Notes: generated by a model not told the origin, from the sequence alone. A stretch of DNA of 64,000 nucleotides from Lachnotalea sp. AF33-28 (GCF_003477885.1 NZ_QUEE01000004.1:124001-188000), one strand, 5' to 3'; shown: positions 27,738-36,544, counted from the stretch's first letter. Numbers and translations: made by a program.

Positions 27738-27971
27738 ATGGCCAGGGGACAGAAAAAGTCATTGGAAGAACAGATCCGGACAGTGGATCAGCAGATTGCC
27801 AAAGTGCAGGCAAGGCTGGATGCACTAAAAAAAGACAGGGAAGAAATACTGAAGGTCAAGGCCGAGAATGAGATGAAAGAGCTCTACCAGCTGATGCAGG
27901 CCAGCGGGCTGTCGGTGGAGGAACTTGAAAAAATGATACAGCAGCGAAATCCGGAGCCGGGTATGATATAA
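27738..27971 (+). CDS. small coiled-coil protein
   Basis: A 77-residue protein, predicted helical throughout, with a heptad pattern (LEEQIRTVDQQIAKVQARLDAL). A short C-terminal part (LMQASGLSVEELEKMIQQ) is reminiscent of H-NS-like or small DNA-binding oligomerisation segments, but this is weak. ACAGGAGG precedes the ATG. A strong hairpin follows at 27979. Function unknown. Confidence 0.65.
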   Translation: MARGQKKSLEEQIRTVDQQIAKVQARLDALKKDREEILKVKAENEMKELYQLMQASGLSVEELEKMIQQRNPEPGMI

Positions 27972-27978
27972 AAAAGCT

Positions 27979-28013
27979 GTGGCGCTGTTCTCGAATACAG
28001 AGAGCAGCGCCAC
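27979..28013 (+). terminator. terminator-like hairpin
   Basis: GTGGCGCTGTTCTC and GAGAGCAGCGCCAC form a 14-bp stem with one mismatch. No T run follows. Confidence 0.55.
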
Positions 28014-28048
28014 CTGTCCTTATAAGCACGTCTCGCAGCGTATGGAAT

Positions 28049-28303
28049 TCAGATATGCTGAATACTTTTATAAATAAGATCAGTCAAACTGGCAATTTCT
28101 TTCCACTGTGTTTTGTCCGCGCTCAAATAACAAAAATTTTTAGTGCCTTCCTGCCGCATTGCAACGATTCCGGATTCTTTCAGAATTTTTAGATGATGGG
28201 AAACAGAAGGCCTTGTTTCATCGCCAATGGCGGTAAATGCATTTCTGCATTCCCGAAATCCGTCGATGATTTTTTGTATTGTCTCCACACATTCTTTTGC
28301 CAT
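28049..28303 (-). pseudogene. ArsR-family regulator with an internal in-frame deletion
   Basis: An 84-residue frame with a normal ribosome site (GAGGGG) and ATG. It begins like an ArsR repressor (AFTAIGDETR at ~24-33) but continues directly into RPSVSHHLKILKESGIV. About 30 residues that should lie between (the helices before and into the recognition helix) are missing. Reading frame is kept, so the deletion is a multiple of three. A protein without those helices is unlikely to fold as a repressor. It sits directly downstream of a nitroreductase remnant on the same strand. Confidence 0.6.
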
Positions 28304-28316
28304 TCCGATCCCCTCT

Positions 28317-28538
28317 CTAAATACCGTTTGTCCTGTCCTTCGCCAAGATTACAATCGCGATGGGAGCATTAAAAAAGAAAAAGTGATCGTCTATCTGGTT
28401 ATTTTTTGCCATCGGGCTGAATAAATCTGCCAGGGGCTTTATATTTCGAAACAGACTGACCGCCATTTTTTCAATACTGTTTTTCTGTTGATTCAGTACA
28501 ACAAACGATACATCCTGCGTATTTTTTGCTGTATTTCG
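28317..28538 (-). pseudogene. nitroreductase remnant
   Basis: An open stretch without a start codon reads (minus strand) NTAKNTQDVSFVVL, then IEKMAVSLFRNI, IDDHFFFFNAPIAIVILAKDRTNG and a stop. These are recognisable middle segments of a nitroreductase-fold protein. The N-terminal FMN-binding part and everything after the DRTNG segment are missing, and a TAA lies in frame just upstream. It is a decayed gene, probably once in an operon with the neighbouring ArsR gene. Confidence 0.55.
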
Positions 28539-28689
28539 TTACCGTTCGGCCGTTTTTAACAATCCTCCTGCAGTCTCCCGGAAAATCACAGTATGAAAGA
28601 AGCGAGGGCTTGCGGACTCACCTGCGCTCATATATAATAACCGGTAGAGCGTAGGAACGAAGATCCGGACGTGAAAAGTGAGGAAGAGT

Positions 28690-29385
28690 ATGGAATGTGA
28701 TGAGAAGATACTGATTGTGGAAGATGATGTGCAGATCAATGCGCTGCTGGCCCGCATACTAAAACGGGAAGGATACCGGACCCACAGCGCCTATTCCGGA
28801 AGCGAGGCGAGAATGTGCCTGGTGCAGGAGGAGTATGCGCTGGTGCTTCTGGATCTGATGCTGCCCGGCCTCACAGGTGAAGAGCTGATTGCAGAGATAC
28901 GAAAGGATAAGACGATGCCTGTGATTGTGATTTCGGCCAGAACGGCTCTGGAAGACAAGATCAGCCTGTTGAAGCTGGGAGCGGATGATTATATCACGAA
29001 ACCCTTCGAAACTGGCGAAGTGGCCGCAAGAGTGGAGGCGCAGCTGCGCAGGTATATGAAGTTTACGGGCAAGGAAGAGGGCAGCAGACTGCACTATAAG
29101 GATCTGGAAGTAAACGAACAGTCGATGGAAGCCAGCTTAAAAGGGCGGCCACTGTCCCTCACACAGAGAGAATTTCAGATCCTGGCATTGCTGATGAAGC
29201 ATCCGAAAACCGTATTTACCAGAGAGAATATCTACCAGCAGGTGTGGGAGGATTCGGTATATGTGGAGGACAACACGGTAAATGTACATATCAGCAATCT
29301 CCGCGCCAAGCTTGCCAGAATCGATAAAGACACGGAATATATAAAAACAGTGTGGGGAATTGGCTTTAAGATGGCGGAGCAGTAG
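28690..29385 (+). CDS. OmpR-family response regulator
   Basis: A 231-residue protein with a receiver domain (acidic pocket EDD at 11-13, phospho-acceptor D55 in LVLLDLMLPG, K in DDYITKPF) and a C-terminal winged helix (LTQREFQILALLMKHP to YIKTVWGIGFKM). ATG 28690 follows TGAGGAA; an earlier GTG is possible. Its partner kinase is encoded 2 kb downstream after two ABC transporter genes, the arrangement of peptide-antibiotic sensing modules. Confidence 0.9.
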   Translation: MECDEKILIVEDDVQINALLARILKREGYRTHSAYSGSEARMCLVQEEYALVLLDLMLPGLTGEELIAEIRKDKTMPVIVISARTALEDKISLLKLGADDYITKPFETGEVAARVEAQLRRYMKFTGKEEGSRLHYKDLEVNEQSMEASLKGRPLSLTQREFQILALLMKHPKTVFTRENIYQQVWEDSVYVEDNTVNVHISNLRAKLARIDKDTEYIKTVWGIGFKMAEQ

Positions 29386-29501
29386 GCTCTGTCTTTAAAC
29401 TTTCTTTAAATTTTCTTAAGTACATATTGGTATTTGCCTGATATTCTTATCTCATAAGGCAAGGGCATCAGCTTTTGCGGATAACAGCTAAAAAAAGAAA
29501 G

Positions 29502-29542
29502 TACACGGAAGTGTGCGCAGGTCATCAGCCTTCAGCTGGTGA
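29502..29542 (+). repeat. short double-hairpin repeat, copy 2
   Basis: GTACAC-GGAA-GTGTGC followed by TCATCAGCC-TTCA-GCTGGTGA. It matches the copy at 10152-10196 except in the loop region and lies in the leader of the ABC transporter genes. Confidence 0.6.
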
Positions 29543-29624
29543 TATAAGAAAGGAGGGCAGGCTGCGGCCTGACGGCGGGATTTAAATTGGCAGACCGCGG
29601 GAGGGAGCAGCCGCAAGAAAACAT

Positions 29625-30545
29625 ATGAAAGAATACGTTTTGGAGACAAACGGGCTGACGAAGAGGTACGGCAGCGCAGAGGCGCTTTCCAGGGCTGATA
29701 TCAGGGTGGAAAAAGGCGCGATTTACGGTCTGGTGGGCAATAACGGGGCCGGAAAAACCACGCTGATGCGGATGGTGACCGGCCAGGCCCTTCCAACCGA
29801 GGGAGAACTTAAGCTTTTCGGCGCGTCCGGTCTAAGAGATCTTAACCGGGCCAGAAAGAGGACCAGCGCTGTTGTGGAAACACCCAGTTTTTACCCCTAT
29901 CTGTCCGGCAGGGACAATCTGGAGTACTACAGGATCCAGAGAGGTATTGCCGGCCGCCAGGCGGTGGATGAAGTACTTGAAATTGTGGATCTGCAGGATA
30001 CGGGACGAAAGAAATTTAAAAATTATTCTCTGGGCATGAAGCAGAGACTGGGGCTGGCTTTGGCGGTCATGAACCATCCGGATTTTCTGATCCTGGATGA
30101 GCCGATCAACGGGTTGGACCCGCTTGGAATTGTCATGGTGAGAAATCTCCTCATCAAACTGAATAAAGAACGCGGAATCACCATATTGATCTCCAGCCAT
30201 ATCCTAAGCGAACTGTCAAACCTGGCTACCTGCTATGGCTTTATTCATAAGGGCAGGGTGGTAGAGCAGATTTCGGCGGAAGAACTGACTTCAAAGTGTA
30301 AGGATTATATAGAAATCGTTGTGGAGGATGCGCCCAGAGCCAGTCAGGTTCTGGAAGGAAAACTTCACTGCAGCACTTATGAGGTGCTGCCGCACAGCAC
30401 CATTCGGATCTATCATTATGAGGGCACTTCTTCTTCAATCAGCAAGTGCCTTGTGGAAAACGGAGTCGGGGTGGAATCCATACAGGAAGTGAAGGCAAAC
30501 CTGGAGGATTACTTTGTGAAACTGATTGGAGGAGAAATATGTTAA
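29625..30545 (+). CDS. BcrA/LanF-type ABC transporter ATPase
   Basis: A 306-residue ATPase with Walker A GNNGAGKTT, signature YSLGMKQRLGLALA, Walker B FLILDEPINGLD and an H-loop in LISSHIL. The ~90-residue C-terminal extension is typical of bacitracin and lantibiotic immunity ATPases. Its last codons overlap the permease start. The likely role is export or expulsion of a membrane-active peptide. Confidence 0.88.
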   Translation: MKEYVLETNGLTKRYGSAEALSRADIRVEKGAIYGLVGNNGAGKTTLMRMVTGQALPTEGELKLFGASGLRDLNRARKRTSAVVETPSFYPYLSGRDNLEYYRIQRGIAGRQAVDEVLEIVDLQDTGRKKFKNYSLGMKQRLGLALAVMNHPDFLILDEPINGLDPLGIVMVRNLLIKLNKERGITILISSHILSELSNLATCYGFIHKGRVVEQISAEELTSKCKDYIEIVVEDAPRASQVLEGKLHCSTYEVLPHSTIRIYHYEGTSSSISKCLVENGVGVESIQEVKANLEDYFVKLIGGEIC

Positions 30546-31300
30546 ACTATATGAAAAGTGAGTGGTTCAGAACGTTCCACAGAAAATATTTATATATAAC
30601 CACAGGATGTCTCTGTGCGCTTGTCATTCTGGCATCGGTGTTTCTTAAAGTAAATGAAGATGTAATGTATGATATGACGGATTATATGGGCACCTTTTTG
30701 CTGTCAATTGTAACCACGGGCCTGTCGATGGGATACTATCTGACCATGATTGTAGCCGATATGATATTTTCCGATGAATATAAGCATCAGACGCTGAAAA
30801 ATACAGTCTCTTACGGCATCAGCCGTGTAAAAATCTATCTGGGCAAACTGATCAGCGGCCTTATGGCCGGTGTGCTGGTGATGACGGTCACTGTGGCAGT
30901 GACCGTCGTGACGGCACTGCTGGTATTTGGATCCGATGCAGAATTTTCCGGTCATCTTCTGAATACGATGCTGCCGAAACTGCTTGCATTTATCCCCCTG
31001 TGGATGGGCGGGGTCGCCATGGGAACCATGATGCTGTTCCTGCTCAAAAATACAGCCGCGGCGTTTGCCTTTCTGGGAGTTGCGATGGTGCTGCCTATGA
31101 TTTTTGGCTATATAAGTCCTTTATACCCCATATTCGGTGAGATCAAGAATTTGATGGTGGTGACTAAAATCAACCTGGTATCCAACGCTTCTTTGGTGAG
31201 CGGCAGTTTGATGGCGGACTGCTGGATCACCGGACTGGCGGCTGTGGTGATGTATACGGTGATCGGTGCGCTGGTTTTCAGCAGAAAAGAAATTAAATAG
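30539..31300 (+). CDS. ABC-2 type permease of the antibiotic-export module
   Basis: A 253-residue membrane protein with about six hydrophobic segments (first at ~18-36: YLYITTGCLCALVILASVF). The DEYKHQTLKNTVSYGISR segment is typical of ABC-2 permeases of the BcrB kind. Its ATG lies inside the last codons of the ATPase gene after GGAGGAG, so the two are coupled. Confidence 0.85.
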   Translation: MLNYMKSEWFRTFHRKYLYITTGCLCALVILASVFLKVNEDVMYDMTDYMGTFLLSIVTTGLSMGYYLTMIVADMIFSDEYKHQTLKNTVSYGISRVKIYLGKLISGLMAGVLVMTVTVAVTVVTALLVFGSDAEFSGHLLNTMLPKLLAFIPLWMGGVAMGTMMLFLLKNTAAAFAFLGVAMVLPMIFGYISPLYPIFGEIKNLMVVTKINLVSNASLVSGSLMADCWITGLAAVVMYTVIGALVFSRKEIK

Positions 31301-31311
31301 GATGTGATGGA

Positions 31312-32205
31312 ATGGTAACGGAATGTCTGGCGGCGGCCCTCTTGTTTCTGTATGTGAAAAGCAGGATGAATATACGGCATGCGATTAAAGAATTGAAGGA
31401 GTTGAATGCGCAGGATTCAAACCAGCGTCTGAAGCTGCACTCCCCGGACGGGAGTGTGGAAACACTGCTGTGCGAAATCAACGGCCTGTTGGAGCAAAAA
31501 CAGCAGCAGGCCATTGCGTATGAAGCGAAGGAGAGGGATTTGAGGAAGCAGATCGCCAATATCTCCCATGATCTGCGCACGCCGCTGACTTCCATTATTG
31601 GCTATACACAGCTTCTTAGGGACGACCGCGTGACGGCGGAAGAAAAGATGGAATATGTTGATATTATCGAGAGCAAGGCCCAGACGCTCCAGACCTTGAT
31701 CACCAGTTTTTACGATCTGTCCAGGCTGGAAGCCAATGAGCTGGATTTTCAGCTGGAGCCTGTTTCCCTGCATACGATTCTGTGCAATGTACTTGTGGCT
31801 TTTTATCAGGATATCACGGGTAAAGGGATTGAGATGGAGCTGGATCTGGAGGAGAACCTTCCTCCGGTCATAGCTGACCGCAATGCCGTGACCAGAATCT
31901 TTACAAATCTGTTTCAGAATGCGTTTCGACATGGCAGAAGCAGGATCCGGGTGAGCCAGAAGATGACGGATCACCGGATTGTGACTGCGGTGGAGAATGA
32001 TACGGATGAAATCGCTCCGGAGGATATGGAGCATATATTTGACCGCTTTTTCACATCGGACAGGATGCGCACCGGGCAGAACACGGGGCTGGGCCTGACC
32101 ATTGTGAAAAAGCTGGTGGAAGGTCTTGGCGGACAAATCACGGCCGGGCTGGAAGAAGACAGGTTCTGCATCCACATAACGTGGGTGAATCTGCTGAAAG
32201 GATAA
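31312..32205 (+). CDS. sensor histidine kinase
   Basis: A 297-residue kinase with one short N-terminal membrane segment (~3-16) and no outer sensing domain. The H-box is NISHDLRTPLTSIIGY with H86; the ATP domain has NLFQNAFRHG and TGLGLTIVKKLVE. Such intramembrane kinases usually rely on the neighbouring ABC transporter to sense the drug. It is paired with the regulator at 28690. Its last 68 bp overlap the 3' end of the convergent racemase gene. Confidence 0.88.
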   Translation: MVTECLAAALLFLYVKSRMNIRHAIKELKELNAQDSNQRLKLHSPDGSVETLLCEINGLLEQKQQQAIAYEAKERDLRKQIANISHDLRTPLTSIIGYTQLLRDDRVTAEEKMEYVDIIESKAQTLQTLITSFYDLSRLEANELDFQLEPVSLHTILCNVLVAFYQDITGKGIEMELDLEENLPPVIADRNAVTRIFTNLFQNAFRHGRSRIRVSQKMTDHRIVTAVENDTDEIAPEDMEHIFDRFFTSDRMRTGQNTGLGLTIVKKLVEGLGGQITAGLEEDRFCIHITWVNLLKG

Positions 32206-33349
32206 TCCGTTCCAGACGGGGCCCCAGCCGCCCTAATAGTTCCGGCGCGATGGTGCATGCCGCGGTGGACAGCTCCAGGGCGGTTATCTCATCCGGACCG
32301 TCTTTTCCGATGAATGTGGCGATATCCCCAGCCGCTGCTTGAGGCACCGCGCTTACATCCAGCGTCAGAGAGTCCATGCAGATGCGGCTCACGATCGGCA
32401 CCCGCACCCCGCGGACCAGGGCGAAGCCCTGGCCGCAGGAAAGATTTCGGGGCAGCCCGTCTCCATAGCCGATGGTCGCCGTGGCCAGCACGGCGCCTGT
32501 ATCAGGGGCTGTATAGGTGCAGCCATAGCCAGCGCTTTCTCCGGGCGCCAGCGTTTTCAGAGAGACGATGCGTGATCTTAAGGACAGCACAGGCGCGAGT
32601 TCCATGGTGCGACGGGTGGGATTGCCCACAGTGTGAGCTCCGTAGAGCAGGATGCCCGCTCTGACATAATCGCACTTCAGCGAAGGATAGTTCAGGATGC
32701 CGTAGCTGCTCTGGATATGGATCCTGCCGGTCCGAAAACCGGCTCGGCGTATGCCGTCCACCGCCTGATAAAAATGATCGATCTGCGTGCCCGCATATAT
32801 CTGGCACGCTTCATCCAGGCAGTCAGAGGTGCAGAGATGGGTATAGGTTCCTGTCACCTTCAGATGTTTCAGGGAGTAAATTTCAATCAGCTTGGAAAGA
32901 TTGCGGTAATCCTCACCGATGCGGTGCATGCCTGTATCTATCTTCACATGTACCGGTATCTCAAGTCCGTATGCGTCCAATTCTTTTGCGTAGTCCGCAT
33001 CCACAACCGTCTGGGTCAGTCGGTAGCAGTAGAGCTCATGGGCATCTTCGGGTGGCGTAAAACCAAGTATGAGGATCTCTCCGGTGACGCCGCTTTCACG
33101 CAGGCGGATGCCCTCAGACAGGGTGGCCGCAGCAAAGCTGCGGATGCCAAAAGCGGAACAGGCCGCCGCGATGGCAGTATCGCCGTGGCCGTAAGCGTTA
33201 TCTTTTAAAACTGCCATGATTTCACAGCCTGGGGGGAGAAGTTTCTGTATGGAGAGGATATTTTTCTTCAGATTTGCCATATTAAGCTCAATCCATGCCC
33301 TGTTTGTACATTTCTGACTGTAAATACTATTCTTTCCCGTCTGATTCAT
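32138..33349 (-). CDS. PLP-dependent alanine/serine racemase (VanT or Alr type)
   Basis: A 403-residue fold III enzyme. PLP lysine K49 is in AVLKDNAYGHG, the catalytic tyrosine Y275 in ESAGYGCTY, and SRICMDSL follows. VanT proteins carry an extra N-terminal membrane domain, which is lacking here, so it is equally an ordinary Alr. Position in a row with a VanG-type ligase and VanXY suggests it supplies D-Ser or D-Ala for that ligase. The ATG overlaps the TGA of the peptidase gene (ATGA). The C-terminal ~23 residues run past the usual end and overlap the kinase gene. Confidence 0.85.
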   Translation of the reverse strand: MNQTGKNSIYSQKCTNRAWIELNMANLKKNILSIQKLLPPGCEIMAVLKDNAYGHGDTAIAAACSAFGIRSFAAATLSEGIRLRESGVTGEILILGFTPPEDAHELYCYRLTQTVVDADYAKELDAYGLEIPVHVKIDTGMHRIGEDYRNLSKLIEIYSLKHLKVTGTYTHLCTSDCLDEACQIYAGTQIDHFYQAVDGIRRAGFRTGRIHIQSSYGILNYPSLKCDYVRAGILLYGAHTVGNPTRRTMELAPVLSLRSRIVSLKTLAPGESAGYGCTYTAPDTGAVLATATIGYGDGLPRNLSCGQGFALVRGVRVPIVSRICMDSLTLDVSAVPQAAAGDIATFIGKDGPDEITALELSTAACTIAPELLGRLGPRLERIILSADSPTLCGCRTCLLPARP

Positions 33350-33948
33350 TGTTCCTCTTCCCCGCTTTCTTCTGACAGCTGCATTTCTTTCAGATAATCC
33401 AGATATTCTTCCAGCACCCATCCGTGTTCCGTCATGATCTGTGCATGGGGACATCCCACATAACGGAAATGCCAGGGTTCCCACGCGATGCCGGTCACCT
33501 CTTCCTTCCCTTTTGGATAACGTTCCACAAAACCGTATTGAGGCGCTAGCTCACGAAAGGTCTGACAGATTCCGGTGTAGGGAAAATCAGGCCGGATGAA
33601 GTCGATTTCCTCCCGCTTTTCGCCCAGATCGATGGCAAGACCGGTCTGATGCTCACTGCAGCCTGGCACCGCCACATACTGATAGGTGAATTCCTCACCG
33701 TTTTCCCTGAGAGAATCGGAGAAAATCTGCTTCTGCTCCTCCATTGTCCGGTAACCGCTGACAGGCACGATCCTGTCTTCGGCATGCAAAGTGCGCAGAA
33801 GGTCGGTCAGCATGACTGCCGCTTCAGACTGTATCTGTATGGAAGGAAATTCAGGAGAGATCACAGCCAGATCCGGGGCAGTACAGCTTTCCGGCAGGGG
33901 GTGATGACGGTTAACAAGCAGCAGATGGTTGGTACAGGTATATTTCAT
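33346..33948 (-). CDS. VanXY/VanY-type D,D-peptidase
   Basis: A 200-residue cytosolic zinc peptidase of the VanY/LAS family. GCSEHQTGLAIDLG supplies zinc ligands H100 and D107, and GIAWEPWHFRY supplies catalytic E157 and ligand H160. The absence of a signal peptide or membrane anchor fits VanXY, which removes D-Ala-ending dipeptide and pentapeptide in the cytosol. ATG 33948 has GAGGAA upstream; a TTG overlapping the ligase stop is an alternative. Confidence 0.87.
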   Translation of the reverse strand: MKYTCTNHLLLVNRHHPLPESCTAPDLAVISPEFPSIQIQSEAAVMLTDLLRTLHAEDRIVPVSGYRTMEEQKQIFSDSLRENGEEFTYQYVAVPGCSEHQTGLAIDLGEKREEIDFIRPDFPYTGICQTFRELAPQYGFVERYPKGKEEVTGIAWEPWHFRYVGCPHAQIMTEHGWVLEEYLDYLKEMQLSEESGEEEQ

Positions 33949-33998
33949 AAGAGTTTCCTCACTTTCACATGGTGGTTGATCCTGCTTAACGGTGGTTT

Positions 33999-35075
33999 TC
34001 AAGTACCGGATACGGCTGCAGCGATCAGCTTTTCGATGATTCCGTCAAAGGATAGGCCGATCCCCTTCATCATGCCGGGAAATCTGCTGTGGGCGGTAAA
34101 ACCTGGGATGGTATTGACCTCATTAAAAACAATGCGGCCCTGCTGAGTCAAAAACAGATCCACACGGGCAAAACCGGAACAGTCCAGCGCGCGGTATACA
34201 ATAGCGGCGGTTCTGCGTATCCGTTCTGCGGTTTCACGGGAGTATCTGCCGGGCATATGGGTGACGGCAGTCTGGGTGTGGTATTTTTCCTCAAACCCGA
34301 AGAAGATGTTGTCATGAAGCTCGATCTCGTCCGTTTCTCCCAGGATCAGCTCCTGATCGCCCATGACGGCGCATCCGACTTCATTCCCGTCGATCCCTTC
34401 CTCTATGAGCACCTTGCTGTCATAAGAAAACGCCAGATCAACCGCTCCCTCCAGATCGGAGATATCGGCAATACGGGTGATACCGATGGAAGAGCCGGAA
34501 CGGGACGGCTTAACGAACAGAGGCAGCTTACGGCCGGCAGCCCAGGACAGGGCATCCGCCATATCCGTTCTGTCATGCAGTACAAAGGACTCGGGTACGT
34601 CAATGCCGGCGGCCCTGGCCACCGTGTGGGCCAGATCCTTATCCATACAGAGCGCGGAGGCCAGCGTGCCGCAGCCGATTACCGGGATGCCGGCCAGCTC
34701 CGCTAGGCCCTGCACAGTGCCGTCCTCTCCGTTTTTCCCGTGAAGCACCGGAAAAACAGCGTCAATGCGGATGGACAGACATTTATTTGAGGATAGAACC
34801 GTAAGGCCGTGAACGCTTCTGTCCGGGGAAAGTATGCAGGGGACACAGGTTTCATCCTGCTCCCAGGTGTTGTCGGCAAGCTTTGCGGCAGGCCCATGAT
34901 AGAGATACCATTTGCCGTCCCGGGTGATTCCCACAGGATAGACCTTGTAGCGCTCACGGTCTATGCTGCAGAGCACGGCATAGGCTGATTGCAGGGAAAT
35001 TTCATACTCAGTGGAACAGCCGCCGAAGAGCACGGCGACTTTCTTTTTGTTTTCTATGGTTTGAATGGGATTCAT
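33999..35075 (-). CDS. D-Ala:D-X ligase of the VanG/VanC type
   Basis: A 358-residue ATP-grasp ligase with FGGCSTEYEISLQSA, VLHGKNGEDGTVQG, KPSRSGSSIG and NEVNTIPGFTAHSRFP. The omega-loop region reads FGFEEKYHTQTAV; EKY here is a mark I associate with D-Ala-D-Ser ligases of VanC, VanE and VanG, though specificity should be tested. GGAGG precedes the ATG. Lies between vanW and vanXY-like genes on one strand, the VanG-cluster order. Confidence 0.85.
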   Translation of the reverse strand: MNPIQTIENKKKVAVLFGGCSTEYEISLQSAYAVLCSIDRERYKVYPVGITRDGKWYLYHGPAAKLADNTWEQDETCVPCILSPDRSVHGLTVLSSNKCLSIRIDAVFPVLHGKNGEDGTVQGLAELAGIPVIGCGTLASALCMDKDLAHTVARAAGIDVPESFVLHDRTDMADALSWAAGRKLPLFVKPSRSGSSIGITRIADISDLEGAVDLAFSYDSKVLIEEGIDGNEVGCAVMGDQELILGETDEIELHDNIFFGFEEKYHTQTAVTHMPGRYSRETAERIRRTAAIVYRALDCSGFARVDLFLTQQGRIVFNEVNTIPGFTAHSRFPGMMKGIGLSFDGIIEKLIAAAVSGT

Positions 35076-35122
35076 GATTTTCCTCCAATATTTATGAATG
35101 CTGACGATCTTTCTGATACAGA

Positions 35123-35956
35123 TTATTCCTCCACAGGTATGTTAGAAGGAAGGGGATAGCAGATCTGGCACAGGTTGGTAAAAAGTACGGTTTCTTCTGC
35201 CGGATGTCCGCCGCTGTCTTCGGAGGAATCCTCCTTGGTAAATGCCTGGCGGCATACATCCGTTTCCTCGTATATACATCCGTCTTTTCTGTAATAGCGC
35301 AGGTTTTGATTGACAACACGGTAGCGGAAGGGCAGCGGCTTAGAGGACAGAATCCTGCCCGTAACAAACTCATGATCAAAGGAGATTGCGATCTGGAATG
35401 TATATTCCGTATAATTTCTGACCTTCAGATCCAGCCATCCTTCATGAACTGTGGCGTCTGCTCCGATCACGGTGTCATCCTGGGAAGGAAATTCACGCTT
35501 TTTATGCCCTGTCCGTTCCGTAATGGTCAGAGGGGTCTGCAAAAACAGTTCAAACAGAAGATTGGAAAGCTGGCACATGCCGCCTCCGGGAATCGTGGTG
35601 AGGCGGCCGTCTATGATCACCAGGCCGTCTCTGTAGGAATCGTGATCTTCTGCGTGGCGGACCCTCTGCCAGAAGGAAAAGGTCTCGCCGGGATGAATCA
35701 GCAGGTGCTCTACGGTCTGGGCCGCCAGCTTTAAGTTATGAATTTTATTTTCCTGATAAACCATGTCAAATCCGGTTTCTTCATTGCGCAGCAGCGATCG
35801 GACCTGGCAGACCTGGTTGGGAAGCTCTTCTTTTTGGATAGCCTGGGCGTAGGTATTGGAGTCAAAACGCATCTTTGCGTAATAACAGAAGACTTTTTGA
35901 CGCACGCGAAGCGGAAGTAAAAATGGGAATAGTTCGGTGACTCTTTTTCTGCTCAT
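35123..35956 (-). CDS. vanW: VanW family protein
   Basis: A 277-residue protein with the VanW core: LIHPGETFSFW, GLVIIDGRLTTIPGGGMCQLSNLLFEL and TVIGADATVHEG. VanW occurs in VanB and VanG gene clusters; its biochemical role is unknown. AGAAGGAG precedes the ATG. It is the first gene of the four-gene minus-strand set, with an activator-type promoter upstream at about 36017. Confidence 0.9.
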   Translation of the reverse strand: MSRKRVTELFPFLLPLRVRQKVFCYYAKMRFDSNTYAQAIQKEELPNQVCQVRSLLRNEETGFDMVYQENKIHNLKLAAQTVEHLLIHPGETFSFWQRVRHAEDHDSYRDGLVIIDGRLTTIPGGGMCQLSNLLFELFLQTPLTITERTGHKKREFPSQDDTVIGADATVHEGWLDLKVRNYTEYTFQIAISFDHEFVTGRILSSKPLPFRYRVVNQNLRYYRKDGCIYEETDVCRQAFTKEDSSEDSGGHPAEETVLFTNLCQICYPLPSNIPVEE

Positions 35957-36016
35957 AATCTCCTTCTTAAAGCGCGGTTCTTATCCGCGTTCCTCCTGTT
36001 TCATTTCTTTAACTGC

Positions 36017-36075
36017 ATTATAAGGAAGATTAAGTAGAAGTGCTTTAAAGGGAGCTTAGTAAGACCTTAAGAAAA
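36017..36075 (-). promoter_or_regulatory. candidate activated promoter of the van-like genes
   Basis: On the minus strand a perfect TATAAT (36022-36017) has no good -35. Upstream, CTTAAGG, CTTACTAAG and CTTTAAAG follow each other at about 10-bp spacing (36075-36043), as expected for tandem binding of an OmpR-type regulator such as VanR. Inference from sequence pattern only. Confidence 0.45.
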
Positions 36076-36243
36076 TGTGAAGAAGTGATGATTTTTTTCT
36101 GTGTAACAGAGAAGCTTGCGGTAATACAGACTTTACTAAAAATATCTCATATGTTAGAATCGTTTAAAGCATTAATGTGTCTGCCCTTGGATTCGGAATA
36201 CAGGAAGACGCCTGACGGAATTGGGGCTGGGAGGGGATAAAGA

Positions 36244-36467
36244 ATGCAGGAAGACTTAATCGGCTACTATAATGTGTATCCGCCGGCGATATCGTACCGC
36301 ATAATGTCGGGCTGATGCGGCAAAAACAGGCCGGTGAACCGCATTTGCAGGATATTTTTGTGGGAGATATCTGCGACATAAGAGGTTATGAGGAGGGATA
36401 TTTTGACGTAGTTCTCTGCATGGGAGCTTTTTATCATCTAGACGGAGCTGCATTTTCAGACATGTGA
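36244..36467 (+). pseudogene. SAM-dependent methyltransferase remnant
   Basis: Two fragments of one former gene. MQEDLIGYYNVYPP starts at 36244 and stops after 23 residues. In another frame (36315-36467) FVGDICDIRGYEEGYFDVV and LCMGAFYHL match the middle of a class I methyltransferase, then stop. The motif I glycine loop between them is missing. The gene was presumably broken by a deletion. Confidence 0.5.
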
Positions 36468-36544
36468 AGATAAATATCTGCTGGGGTATGGGCTTCATGG
36501 ACTGGTGTTTTTGGAAAAATAAAGGCAGCCAAAAGAAAAAACAG

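Noticed and set aside
28227..28424. Plus-strand frame of 65 residues over the ArsR and nitroreductase remnants
   Set aside because: It is the shadow of the minus-strand genes, with no ribosome site or motif.
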